Positions 36,871-45,942 of a stretch of 64,000 bases of DNA are shown here, one piece after another; the first letter of the stretch is position 1, and the number at the start of each line of letters is the position of its first letter. This stretch comes from Mycolicibacterium phocaicum. Its GTDB lineage: Bacteria; Actinomycetota; Actinomycetes; Mycobacteriales; Mycobacteriaceae. The notes below the pieces were generated by a model. The model was given only the letters and a program-made list of their open reading frames with translations. It was not told the DNA's origin and made no database searches. The DNA lies in assembly GCF_010731115.1 (NCBI RefSeq), contig NZ_AP022616.1:2294001-2358000 (forward strand), in the 5' to 3' direction. Position numbers and translations under genes: made by a program.

Positions 36871-38289
36871 CTACCAGGGACTCTTCGCGTAATCCTTCAA
36901 GAAGCACCCGTAGAGGTCCTCGCCCCGTTCCCCGCGCACAATCGGGTCATACACGCGCGCAGCACCATCCACCAGATCCAGCGGTGCATGGAAGCCTTCC
37001 TCGGCCAGCCGCAGCTTGGTGGGATGCGGGCGTTCGTCGGTGATCCAGCCGGTGTCGACGGCGGTCATGAGAATGCCGTCCTGCTCCAGCATCTCCCCGG
37101 CGCTCGTGCGGGTCAGCATGTTCAGCGCGGCCTTGGCCATGTTGGTGTGCGGATGCCCGGGCCCCTTGTAGCCGCGGCTGAACTGGCCTTCCATCGCGGA
37201 CACGTTCACCACGTACTTGCGCCGCGCGGACGAGGCGGCCATCGCCGGGCGCAGTCGGCTGACCAGGATGAACGGCGCCGTCTGGTTGCACAGCTGCACC
37301 TCGAGGAGCTCCATCGCGTCGACCTCGTGCACCCGTTGGGTCCAGCTGTTGATCGACGCGGTGTCCGGCAGTAGCCCGCCGGCGTCGATCGCGAGGCCGG
37401 CGGCAATCCGCTCCGGCGACGCGCTACGGGCTTGCAGCGCAAGCGATGTCAGGGCGTGCGCCGTCGGGTGCTCACCGAGACTGCCGGCCAGGGCATGCGG
37501 GTGCGCGTCACTGACGTGGTCGAAGGTGATGACGTCGACTAACTCCGGCGGTGGGGTGCGCTCGGCCTCGACCAGCGCGGCGTACGAGCCCGGCGGGCGT
37601 CGCACCGTCTGCGCCGCGTTGTTGATCAGGATGTCCAGCGGCCCCTGCGCGGCGACCTCGTCGGCCAGCGCGACCACCTGGGCCGGGTCACGCAGGTCGA
37701 TCCCCACCACCCGCAGCCGGTGCAACCAGTCGGCGCTGTCCTCCATCGCGGCGAAGCGGCGCACCGCGTCGTTGGGGAACCGGGTGGTGATCGTGGTGTG
37801 CGCGCCGTCGCGCAACAGCCGCAGCGCGATGTACATGCCGATCTTGGCGCGTCCACCCGTGAGCAGCGCGGTACGACCGGTCAGGTCGGTGCGGGCATCC
37901 CGCTTGGCCCGGTTGAAGGCGGCGCAATCGGGACACAGCTGGTGGTAGAAGGCGTCGACCACCGTGAAGTGGTTCTTGCAGATGTAGCAGTGCTGTGAGC
38001 GCAGCAGCGTGCCTGCCGTGGCCCCGACCGCGGTGGACACCAGGGGCAGGCCCTGCGTCTCGTCGTCGATGCGTCCCGGCGCGCCCGTGGCGGTCGCGGC
38101 GATGACAGCGCGATCAGCGGCCGCGATCTTGTCGCGGGCGGCGGCCCGGCGCTCCTTCTTCAGCTCCTTGAACATCTTCGCGGTGGCCTGGCGGACAGCA
38201 ATGGCGTCGGGGTGCTCGGGCGGCAGCGCGCTCACCTCAGCCAGCACCTTCAGGCAGGTGCTGAGCTGGTCAGGATCGATCGCGGTCAC
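36871..38289 (-). CDS. Short-chain dehydrogenase with N-terminal zinc-binding motif
   Basis: 472 residues from the GTG at 38289. The SDR domain begins near residue 148 with the NAD(P) motif LLTGGRAKIG, then ILINNAAQTVRRPPGSY, and an active-site Tyr/Lys region RGYKGPGHPHTNMAKAALN (Y-x-x-x-K spacing is modified). Before it lies a treble-clef-like zinc motif, CYICKNHFTVVDAFYHQLCPDC (about residues 104-125), and a helical N-terminus rich in Lys and Arg. This N-terminal fusion to an SDR is unusual, though the same architecture is common in actinobacteria and plants. Substrate unknown. Divergent from the TIGR03086 gene. Confidence 0.78.
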   Translation of the reverse strand: MTAIDPDQLSTCLKVLAEVSALPPEHPDAIAVRQATAKMFKELKKERRAAARDKIAAADRAVIAATATGAPGRIDDETQGLPLVSTAVGATAGTLLRSQHCYICKNHFTVVDAFYHQLCPDCAAFNRAKRDARTDLTGRTALLTGGRAKIGMYIALRLLRDGAHTTITTRFPNDAVRRFAAMEDSADWLHRLRVVGIDLRDPAQVVALADEVAAQGPLDILINNAAQTVRRPPGSYAALVEAERTPPPELVDVITFDHVSDAHPHALAGSLGEHPTAHALTSLALQARSASPERIAAGLAIDAGGLLPDTASINSWTQRVHEVDAMELLEVQLCNQTAPFILVSRLRPAMAASSARRKYVVNVSAMEGQFSRGYKGPGHPHTNMAKAALNMLTRTSAGEMLEQDGILMTAVDTGWITDERPHPTKLRLAEEGFHAPLDLVDGAARVYDPIVRGERGEDLYGCFLKDYAKSPW

Positions 38290-38389
38290 CGTCGAAGGGT
38301 ACGGGGACGGGGCCGCGGCAGGCCAATTAGCGAACCGGCTCGCTCGATTCTTTGGATCGATGTCGGTGCCTGCTCGTACGGTGGCCTTT

Positions 38390-38980
38390 ATGAGCGAAGA
38401 CACGACTCCCGAGCTTGGCGTGTTGGCTGTCGAGGCCCTCGACCTGCTCACCGCCGCCGTCCGTGACGTTCCTGCCGAACGCTGGGATGATCCGTCGATC
38501 CTGCAGGACTGGACGGTGCGCGAACTGGTCGCGCACGCGACCGGCAGCGCCACCCGAATCATCGTGCTCGCCGAAGACGGCGAGCTCTGGGACGGCCCGT
38601 CCGAACCGTCGGACTGGATGTATGGCAACCCCGCCGATCAGTTGAGCGCGTTGGCAATTCGGCTCCGTGACGCCCTACCCACGGCGGATCTCGATGCCCC
38701 GCGCAAGTCCCCGCAGGGCGAGGTTCCGCTGCGCCGCGCGCTGCTGTTCCCGATTGCCGACCTGGCGCTGCACACCTGGGATCTGCGCCAGTCGCTGGGC
38801 GAGTCGATCGAGCTGCCCGACGACCTGCTCACCCTGTCCGAAGGGCTGGTCCACTCGGTGCCGGAACAGCTGCTCCGACGCCCCGGGGCGTTCGGTCCGG
38901 AGCAACCCGCGCCGGCGGGTTGTTCGCGCACCACCAAGCTGCTGGCGTTCCTCGGCAGGCCTGTCAGCCCCAGTGCGTAA
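38390..38980 (+). CDS. TIGR03086-family metal-binding protein (mycothiol-associated DinB fold)
   Basis: 196 residues from the ATG at 38390. The N-terminal block RWDDPSILQDWTVRELVAHATG and the later DLALHTWDLRQSLG carry the His/Asp pattern of the maleylpyruvate isomerase/DinB-like family, in which three residues bind a metal ion and mycothiol-dependent members are known. Substrate unknown. It reads away from the SDR gene with about 100 bases between. Confidence 0.75.
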   Translation: MSEDTTPELGVLAVEALDLLTAAVRDVPAERWDDPSILQDWTVRELVAHATGSATRIIVLAEDGELWDGPSEPSDWMYGNPADQLSALAIRLRDALPTADLDAPRKSPQGEVPLRRALLFPIADLALHTWDLRQSLGESIELPDDLLTLSEGLVHSVPEQLLRRPGAFGPEQPAPAGCSRTTKLLAFLGRPVSPSA

Positions 38981-39078
38981 GGGCTCACCAGAGCCCTGGC
39001 GCATGAGTCGAGCGGTACCCGCGCCACAGACTGCGCAGGCAGGGTCCAAACTTGTCCGGCCTGTCGAGGACGTCGCAC

Positions 39079-40359
39079 TCAACTACTCAAGCTCGGCCTC
39101 CAGGTTCCAGCAATATGCTCAACAATCCGGTCCCCCATGCGTTTTGCCTCTGCCTGCGCACTCACCGGCAGCGAAGCAACCGCCCGCTCGAACGCACCAG
39201 GAAGTTGCTTTCGAAGTTCATCAACCCAAGCCACGGCCCGGTCCCCGGAGAGCCCGAGTCGACGGCCTACCGTGCGCCAATCAGAATTCGTAACGTCAAG
39301 CATCTTCCAGTGGTCACCGATTTTCATCGATGACAGCAGCCGCTGATGCTGGTCGTACGGTGCCGCCGACGCTACGTCATACAGGGGCGATACCTGCGCC
39401 CGCGCGCCAATGAGGACCAGCGAGTAGTTCTTAGCGTGAGCGTCCGTTCCGCCGATCAGCACGTTGTATGCCAGAGCTTTGAAGAAGCGCTCGGCATTGA
39501 CCTCGCGGTCCTCGATCGGGAGCCTGGCGAGTAGATCCGCGATCTTGCCCACGCCCGGCCCTCCGTCGGACTGGTACTTCAAGCTGGGGTGTACCGACAA
39601 TGCCTGGCACATGTCCTCTTGATGGACCCGGCGCCACGCGGTCCCGTCATGAAGCCGGTCGTAGCGCATCGAGATCAGTACCTGAACGTCAGCGATCTCG
39701 ACTACCTCGGATCCAGCCGCAAGTAGACCAGCCTCACCGGCGGCGCTCAGACACAGCGCCTCGTTGATGTGGTGACGGGCATAACCAGCGATCGCAGGCT
39801 TGACGATCGCGGTCGTCGGCGTGGCGTCACGCGGGATACCGAATCGCCCTGACGCCGGGTCACGGAACAGCGCTGCTTTTGGTTGGGCGCCGGCAAGACT
39901 CCAGCGCCCCCCGAATCTCCCTGGGTCCCAGTCGGATTGATGGGTAGCGAGGTCACGCACCAGCTCGGCGAAGTCGGTATCTCTGAGCCAGTCGATGTCA
40001 CCGGTTCGATCACGCGCATCGGCCGGGTCGAGATCAGACGGAAGAATCTGAACTGCGCCGGCCGCATCGCGACCGACATGAGCGAGCAGCGAAAACGGAT
40101 TGTTCGGCGACACGTTGTATTCGCGTCCCCATCGCTGTCGCGCTCCTTCGCTGTCAGGCAGCAGGCCCTCAAGATATGCGCGGACCGCCTTGTCCCGGTG
40201 CCGCTTTGACAGGACCGGCAACGACAACGACAACGGCGTCGGATCACCTTGTTCGAGGTACTCGTCGTCGTAGCTGAAACTCAGCGCGCCCTGCGACGAT
40301 TGCGCGGCCGTTCCGATAGGAGTTCCGTCAAGGTAGACGCGTAACGTTCGAGTCGCCAC
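39079..40359 (-). CDS. hipA: HipA-family serine/threonine kinase toxin
   Basis: 426 residues. HipA toxins phosphorylate glutamyl-tRNA synthetase or other targets and drive dormancy. Visible features are the N-terminal subdomain (LRVYLDGTPIGTAA), the nucleotide loop LAGAQPKAALF (about residue 154), the catalytic loop IGGTDAHAKNYSL (about 300) and DVASAAPYD (about 327). The GTG start overlaps the hipB stop by one base (TAGTG). It lies just downstream of the Wadjet operon, same strand. Confidence 0.88.
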   Translation of the reverse strand: MATRTLRVYLDGTPIGTAAQSSQGALSFSYDDEYLEQGDPTPLSLSLPVLSKRHRDKAVRAYLEGLLPDSEGARQRWGREYNVSPNNPFSLLAHVGRDAAGAVQILPSDLDPADARDRTGDIDWLRDTDFAELVRDLATHQSDWDPGRFGGRWSLAGAQPKAALFRDPASGRFGIPRDATPTTAIVKPAIAGYARHHINEALCLSAAGEAGLLAAGSEVVEIADVQVLISMRYDRLHDGTAWRRVHQEDMCQALSVHPSLKYQSDGGPGVGKIADLLARLPIEDREVNAERFFKALAYNVLIGGTDAHAKNYSLVLIGARAQVSPLYDVASAAPYDQHQRLLSSMKIGDHWKMLDVTNSDWRTVGRRLGLSGDRAVAWVDELRKQLPGAFERAVASLPVSAQAEAKRMGDRIVEHIAGTWRPSLSS

Positions 40360-40652
40360 TACGCCTTCTTCGGGCCGAAGAGCGCGTCAAACGGGTCACG
40401 GGGAACTCGCCGTTGTGATTTCGAAGGAGCTTTCAACGGTGTCCCGGAAACAGCGGCGTGGAGGTCAATACCAACGACACGCAGAGCGTCGAGAACCCGT
40501 TGCGCTTCGAGCCGCGGGTGCCCTTTCTCCAAACGAATTACCCAATCTCGGCTCGTGTGCAGTTGCGCCGCAAGATCGGCCTGCGTCATCCCGCGGGCGG
40601 TACGCGCCGAACGAACGAGCGCACCAAGATCACCCATCGTCTTGACTTGCAT
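40359..40652 (-). CDS. hipB: HipB-like XRE antitoxin
   Basis: 97 residues. A helix-turn-helix (GMTQADLAAQLHTSRDWVIR, about residues 20-40) of the HipB type is followed by LEKGHPRLEAQRVLDALRVV. It should neutralise HipA and repress the operon by binding the repeats at 40671-40733. The C-terminal tail (KAPSKSQRRVPRDPFDALF) is basic and probably flexible, as in HipB proteins that are degraded by Lon. ATG start at 40652. Confidence 0.87.
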   Translation of the reverse strand: MQVKTMGDLGALVRSARTARGMTQADLAAQLHTSRDWVIRLEKGHPRLEAQRVLDALRVVGIDLHAAVSGTPLKAPSKSQRRVPRDPFDALFGPKKA

Positions 40653-40670
40653 TTCGACACCTCATGTAGT

Positions 40671-40733
40671 CGTTCGACAACATCACAGATTGTAGCCGTT
40701 CGACAACATTCGCGAAAGATGCCGTTCGACAAC
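40671..40733 (-). promoter_or_regulatory. hipBA promoter with three 26-bp-spaced operator repeats
   Basis: The 11-mer CGTTCGACAAC (plus strand) occurs at 40671-40681, 40697-40707 and 40723-40733, exactly 26 bases apart. On the minus strand, TACAAT at 40694-40689 is a good -10 element lying between the first two repeats; the middle repeat falls in the -10/-35 spacer. Repressor binding at these sites would block transcription of hipBA. Repeats and spacing are seen directly; HipB as the binder is inferred. Confidence 0.7.
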
Positions 40734-40806
40734 TCTTCGCACTTCAGAAGCAGTGCGACTCGGCCACTCACGCACCAGCGGTGCACTGTAGGTCCCAGCT
40801 TCGAGC

Positions 40807-41976
40807 CTACGACTCTGCAGTGCGCTCCTGCGTGAGACGCAACCGCTGCTCGACCCAAGACCAGTCCACCCGCTCTTGCTCGAGGCGCACGCCGACCCCC
40901 AACCCCCCTTCGACCAACTCGGAGTACAGGCGGTACTCGTCAGCAGTCAGTCGAGTGAGTAGCGATCTTGCCGGACGATCCTCACTCACCCAACGATCGC
41001 GGTGCGTCAGCAGGGTCTCCCGGTCCATCAGCACCGAGCGCGCGCTTGGCAGCCAGGCCCGCAGACGATCGAGTATCGCGAATCCATGCGTGTCGATGTC
41101 ACCCCAGTAAATGACGTCTGCACCGGCCAGCCACTGCAGCTTCCCGGCATTGTCGACATCGAAACCCTTGCCCCAGATCACCACACCATTTGGAGGTACC
41201 GCAGCGCTGAGATAACTGATCTCGTTCTCGATGATCAGCGCAACATGCGGTTGCACGTCCAACTGCGCCAGTTCGTCGGTCCGTGCTGCAACCTCAGTCA
41301 GCGGTACCGGAAGGCCCAACGACGACGAAGGGCGCAACCGCAGAAGACTGGGCTTGGCCCGCAGGCCCAAATCAACCAGAAATCCGCCAGGCGATGACGA
41401 AACACCAAGCATTCCAGCCAGATCGGACCGATAACGCTCGGCGAACTTGGTATCGACCCCGGGGGCGCTGAGCTCCCGCAGATATCGCTGTGAGTGCCTG
41501 TGACCGTCCAGCCACTCGTACGCTGCGACCAAGCGCGGCATCTCCGATACCAGTGACAGAGCACGGTGCGGGTACGAAGCAATCCAGTCACGGACAGGCT
41601 TATGCTGCGCCGTCAGCGTCAGCAGTCTATCGAAACGGCGGACTGTCGCCACCACGCCAAGCAACGTCCAGGCCTGTTCGTACGAAGAAACCACCGCGCG
41701 GATAGGTACTGCATTGCGACCAATCTGTCTGCCGCCGACGGTCTTCCATTCCAGCGCGTAACGGACGTCGTTGCCGCGACCACCGTCCAAGGCCACGACC
41801 CAATCACGCGCGGCAGCGATGTCGTCACCGATCTGAGCAAGCGTGGGGCCGCGCAGCGGCACCTCGATCGGCGCGAACGGCTCGGCGTTGGCGTAGCTCC
41901 GCAGTAGCGACCCGTCATCCCACCGACGCCTGACCCGTGCGGCTACATCCTCAGCCGAGGTCCAAGCAGCGTTCAT
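40807..41976 (-). CDS. jetD: Wadjet JetD nuclease (EptD/MksG)
   Basis: 389 residues of DUF3322/DUF2220 type. JetD is the TOPRIM-like subunit that cleaves circular plasmid DNA after the JetABC motor has extruded it. Visible catalytic residues are E in ALIIENEIS (about residue 247) and D-x-D in YWGDIDTHG (about 290), the topoisomerase VI-A/TOPRIM pattern. The N-terminal DUF3322 part is helical with several Trp/Arg. ATGA overlap with jetC. Last gene of the operon. Confidence 0.9.
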   Translation of the reverse strand: MNAAWTSAEDVAARVRRRWDDGSLLRSYANAEPFAPIEVPLRGPTLAQIGDDIAAARDWVVALDGGRGNDVRYALEWKTVGGRQIGRNAVPIRAVVSSYEQAWTLLGVVATVRRFDRLLTLTAQHKPVRDWIASYPHRALSLVSEMPRLVAAYEWLDGHRHSQRYLRELSAPGVDTKFAERYRSDLAGMLGVSSSPGGFLVDLGLRAKPSLLRLRPSSSLGLPVPLTEVAARTDELAQLDVQPHVALIIENEISYLSAAVPPNGVVIWGKGFDVDNAGKLQWLAGADVIYWGDIDTHGFAILDRLRAWLPSARSVLMDRETLLTHRDRWVSEDRPARSLLTRLTADEYRLYSELVEGGLGVGVRLEQERVDWSWVEQRLRLTQERTAES

Positions 41977-44900
41977 ACCGAGGATCCGTCACGACGGCTG
42001 CGGTACTCCTCGATTGTCATGGTCTGTAGCCGGGAGTATGTACCGCCCGGATTATCCACGATCCCAATGGCTTTCACATACGGCTCGATCACGTGCACCT
42101 TCTGCAGCGGCGTAACAATCAACAGCTGCAGCCCCAGCGTCGCGAACAACTCCAGCGCATATCGCGTGGAGACATCCGAACCGCGTCCGAACGCCTCGTC
42201 GATCACCGCGAATCGGAAGTCACGCGACCGTGAGACTCCCCATTCGAGGCCGAATTGGTAGGCCAGTGAGGCCGCCAGAATCGTGTAGGCAAGCTTCTCT
42301 TTCTGCCCCCCGGACTTGCCGTCCGAGTCGCTGTAGTGCTCCCACTCGACGTCTGTTTCCACGTCGCGTTCGGAGGCCGAGAAGACGAACCAGTTGCGCA
42401 CGTCGGTTACCCGGCGGGTCCAGTTCTTGTCCGATTCAGCGTAACCGTCCCGCCCACGGAACCGCTCGATGATCCTCTTCACATCCAGGAACCGCTGCTC
42501 CGAGTACTGGTCGCCGTCGACAGCCAGCATGTCGTTGGTCAGGCTACGCAGATCCGAACGGAACTGTGCGACATCCTGATTAGTGGTGGGTTCCTTCTCC
42601 AACCGAATGAAGCGGCCCGGGTTGTATGGCACTGCGCCGAGCGCATCGTTGATCCGGTCGACTCGCTCATCGATGGCTGACGCCTGCCGCCCCAGCCAGT
42701 TATTGAACCCGGCGAGTTCTTGGATGGCGTTCTTATTCAGCTGTTCTTTGAATTCGCTCTCGAAACGCGGCAAGTCGTCGGTAGCGACGCGGTCACGAAA
42801 CGCGAGGAAGTCGCCGCGAGCAGCGACAGTTGCGTCCATATCGGCGCGCTGCTCGGGCCACCGACGCAGCACCTCGCTCATGTACTGAGTCAGGTTCAGC
42901 GCGTGGCCACTTAGTTGACCAGAAAGCCGCTCGATGCGTCGATGCAGGTCCGCTGACAGTGTCGTCTCGATTTCGGCACATTGCGCTGCCTGTTTGGGCC
43001 GGCGTTCCCCGAGGCGTTCGTCGAGTGCGTGGTACGACGCCCGGGCGGTTTCCAGTTGACGCTCCGGCTGAGCAGCGACGAAATCGTCGTCCCGCGCACG
43101 GTCTTGCTTCGCGCGCTGCACGGACGCCGCCGTGGTGGCGAGCCGCCCGGTGATCTCCCTGCTCAGTTTCGTTGCGGCAGAGGATTGCTCAGCATTGTGT
43201 TCCAGCGCCAGGGTGATCTCTTCCAACCGCGACGAACCGGACTGCAAACGGACACGTTCGGCGTCATGTGCCGCGGCACGCGACGCAGCCTCGTCGACAT
43301 CAAGGTCGGCCCACGAGCGGAACCCCTCAACGCGCAGGAACGCATCGAGCCGTTGCTGCAGCGCCTCCCTCTGCTCGCCCAACTGCGTAGCAACATCGGT
43401 TGCCTCCGAATGCTCCTGTTGCAGCTCGGTCAACTCGTTGCGCAGTGCGGCAATCTTGCGTTCATTGATCCAGCCCAGCACCCAGCGCCGCGGATCGTCG
43501 ACGCGGTGTCGATCGTCCTTTTCGTGCCGGTCACCCGAGCGCACTTGTCCCTCACGGGTGACGGCGCGGGGATGATTGCGGAACTCATCGAGTGTCGCCG
43601 CGCAACGAAAGTTGGCCCGCTTCATCAGCTCGTGGCGGAGGTATTCCGTGAATGGCCCTTCCCGCACATCGATGCAGTCAGCCAGCAGCAGCCCATCCTC
43701 GACCGTCGGCTGCAGCCGTACCCGGTGCGCCGGTACTCGCTCGTAGACCAACTTGGCTCCCCGCCCCGCAACTGTGAGACTGCGTCCATTCACCCATGCG
43801 GCGACAGCGTCATAATGTCGTTGCGGCACCAGCAGGGACAGCGCAAACCCCCGGAGCACGCGTTCGGCAGCGCCTCGCCATTGCGAGTGCTCGTCGTCTA
43901 CGTCGAGAAGCTCCCCGGCATAAGGTAATTCCCCCGGCGTCAGATTCAGCGCGGAACACAATTCGGCCCGGATGGCCACTTGTTCATGCGGCAGGTTGTT
44001 GGTGCGCTGTTCCAGGCTGCCGATCTCCCCTGTAAGGACCTCGCACTTTCGTCGAATTTCTCGCTCCCGTCCGATCGCGTCGACAACGGCCGTGTCCATA
44101 TCGCGCTTCCGATTGGTCAAGCGGGGACGTTCGGCGCCAACCAACGTTGACAGCGCGGCGAACGCCCGCTCGTCGGAGACCGAGTCCAGGCCAGCGTCAG
44201 AGACGGCGGCATCAAATAGGACGCTGGTCTGTTGGCGTGCTTCTGTTTGAGCGCGTGCCTCGGCGGCCAGTCGTTCCAGCTCTCCGATCCGATCCCCACC
44301 CGCCTTCGCGCGCTGTTCGATCAGGGATTCACGTTCGTGGTTTAGCCGTCGCTGCTCCGATTCGGCCGCATCCTGCTGCGCCCACAGGGCCGCGCCCTCT
44401 GCCTCGAGCCGCGTGATCTCCGCAAAGAGCAGACCGGACCGAAGTTCTGCGATGTACGACCTGACTGCGGACCGTTCATGATCGAGTCCGTCGCGTTCGG
44501 CAAGTGCAGCGTCGTACTTGGCCGCCGTTTCCACGATAGGTTGGAGAGCCTCGAGCTGCTCGCGGGCCCGCTTGACGGCGTCGTGAGCCTTGGATAGGTC
44601 GTCGAAGTGTCCGATGATGTCACGAACCCGGTCAGTCGAGTCACTCGGTTCCAACATGTGATCACGGACGAAATCATTGAGGTTGCCAACGGATTTCATC
44701 GACACTGTCTGATGGAACAGCTCTAGTGCCTGGTCCGATCGGATACCGAGCAGACGACGCAACGAAGTCGCGTACTTGGGAAACTCGTCGAAAATTTCCG
44801 CGCCTGCCGCCCTCAGGCGTCGGCGCAGCGCGCGCAAGTCAGTACCAAAATCAGCGAAATCACCGGCGACCGACAGCTCTTTGATCGCGGTCACGAAGAA

Positions 44901-45371
44901 CCGATACGGCTGACCGGTACTCTCGCGTTGCTGAAACACTTGGGCCAGCGTGACCGTCTCGTCGTAGCCGTGATTGTGGAAGACACCGAGAATCACCGAG
45001 TAGGTGCGCTTGTTCTCACGCAAGCCTTTTGGGCGGGATTTGCCAGTGGTCTCGTTGCGCTCGGACTTGTAGTGACCCTCGACGTAGGAGCGCAGCGTAC
45101 GTTCCTTGGCGTCTGCACCGGCGGCCTTGTTGTAGGCGGCCTTGTGCGAGGGAACAAGTAAGGTCGTGAGCGCGTCGACTATCGTTGACTTGCCTGAGCC
45201 GATGTCACCGGTCAACAGCGCCGTATCGGTACCGGGCGTGAAGCGCCATACGTGGTCGTCGAAGGTTCCCCAGTTATAGACTTCGGCGTATTGCAGCCGG
45301 TATCCGGCTCGCTGTCCATCAACGAGTTCCACTGCGTCGGAGAGAGTTTCACTCACGGTTCGCTCGCTCAT
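41973..45371 (-). CDS. jetC: Wadjet JetC SMC ATPase (EptC/MksB)
   Basis: 1132 residues. SMC/MukB-like motor that extrudes DNA loops. Walker A GDIGSGKST lies near residue 55, two long coiled-coil halves fill the middle, and the second head part has the signature KSGGQKEKLAYTIL (about 1022) and Walker B FAVIDEAFGRG (about 1053). In M. smegmatis the homologous EptC restricts maintenance of M. fortuitum plasmids. Overlaps jetB by 23 bases and jetD by 4. Confidence 0.92.
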   Translation of the reverse strand: MSERTVSETLSDAVELVDGQRAGYRLQYAEVYNWGTFDDHVWRFTPGTDTALLTGDIGSGKSTIVDALTTLLVPSHKAAYNKAAGADAKERTLRSYVEGHYKSERNETTGKSRPKGLRENKRTYSVILGVFHNHGYDETVTLAQVFQQRESTGQPYRFFVTAIKELSVAGDFADFGTDLRALRRRLRAAGAEIFDEFPKYATSLRRLLGIRSDQALELFHQTVSMKSVGNLNDFVRDHMLEPSDSTDRVRDIIGHFDDLSKAHDAVKRAREQLEALQPIVETAAKYDAALAERDGLDHERSAVRSYIAELRSGLLFAEITRLEAEGAALWAQQDAAESEQRRLNHERESLIEQRAKAGGDRIGELERLAAEARAQTEARQQTSVLFDAAVSDAGLDSVSDERAFAALSTLVGAERPRLTNRKRDMDTAVVDAIGREREIRRKCEVLTGEIGSLEQRTNNLPHEQVAIRAELCSALNLTPGELPYAGELLDVDDEHSQWRGAAERVLRGFALSLLVPQRHYDAVAAWVNGRSLTVAGRGAKLVYERVPAHRVRLQPTVEDGLLLADCIDVREGPFTEYLRHELMKRANFRCAATLDEFRNHPRAVTREGQVRSGDRHEKDDRHRVDDPRRWVLGWINERKIAALRNELTELQQEHSEATDVATQLGEQREALQQRLDAFLRVEGFRSWADLDVDEAASRAAAHDAERVRLQSGSSRLEEITLALEHNAEQSSAATKLSREITGRLATTAASVQRAKQDRARDDDFVAAQPERQLETARASYHALDERLGERRPKQAAQCAEIETTLSADLHRRIERLSGQLSGHALNLTQYMSEVLRRWPEQRADMDATVAARGDFLAFRDRVATDDLPRFESEFKEQLNKNAIQELAGFNNWLGRQASAIDERVDRINDALGAVPYNPGRFIRLEKEPTTNQDVAQFRSDLRSLTNDMLAVDGDQYSEQRFLDVKRIIERFRGRDGYAESDKNWTRRVTDVRNWFVFSASERDVETDVEWEHYSDSDGKSGGQKEKLAYTILAASLAYQFGLEWGVSRSRDFRFAVIDEAFGRGSDVSTRYALELFATLGLQLLIVTPLQKVHVIEPYVKAIGIVDNPGGTYSRLQTMTIEEYRSRRDGSSV

Positions 45372-45942
45372 CGCCGACAGGAAGCCCTGCGTACTCGCGC
45401 AGCTTGCCGGCGAAGTCGGCTAGGGTCTGTGCATCGACGTAGGCCTTGAGGATGCGCCGCACCTCCCAATGATCGCGCTGACCGCGGAGCTGTCGCAGGA
45501 ACCCGAGCTCGGCAGCCTTCTTGATTGTGGCCTCTGCTTGGTCGACAACACGGGCATCGTTCGTGGATTCCGCTTGGAACAGTCGCAGCAGTTCAACGAT
45601 CTGGTCAGTGCTGAGAACCAATCTTCCCTCACCACCACTGGTTTCGAATTCAACCAGGCGTTTGCGCAACAGGACTAACAGCAGGCTGACGTTGTAGGTG
45701 AGCGCCCGCCGGCGCACCAGACGCGGTAGCGCCTCCACACCTTCTTCCTCCGACCGCGAACGCAGGTATGCGTAACCCTCGGCCTCATCAGTAACGACGT
45801 CGACGCCAATGGTGGCGAAATGGTCACGCACACCGGCACCCTGACGTTCTAGGACCAGCCAGGTGTCCTCGTCGGAGGTGCGGTAGACGACACCCTGCAT
45901 TAGCCGGATGATGGTGGCCGCGACATCACGGTCCGTACTCAT
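45349..45942 (-). CDS. jetB: Wadjet JetB kleisin-associated subunit (EptB/MksE, DUF4194)
   Basis: 197 residues of DUF4194 type, a winged-helix (KITE-like) subunit that binds the JetA kleisin. Typical features are the start DVAATIIRLMQGVVYRTSDE, the central RRRALTYNVSLLLVLLRKRL and the end WEVRRILKAYVDAQTLADF. Coupled to jetA by an ATGA overlap. Confidence 0.88.
   Translation of the reverse strand: MSTDRDVAATIIRLMQGVVYRTSDEDTWLVLERQGAGVRDHFATIGVDVVTDEAEGYAYLRSRSEEEGVEALPRLVRRRALTYNVSLLLVLLRKRLVEFETSGGEGRLVLSTDQIVELLRLFQAESTNDARVVDQAEATIKKAAELGFLRQLRGQRDHWEVRRILKAYVDAQTLADFAGKLREYAGLPVGDERANRE

Noticed and set aside
40671..40733. Regularly spaced repeats considered as a CRISPR array
   Set aside because: The repeats are only 11 bases with 15-base gaps, too short for CRISPR, no cas gene is present, and the position over the hipBA promoter explains them as operators.
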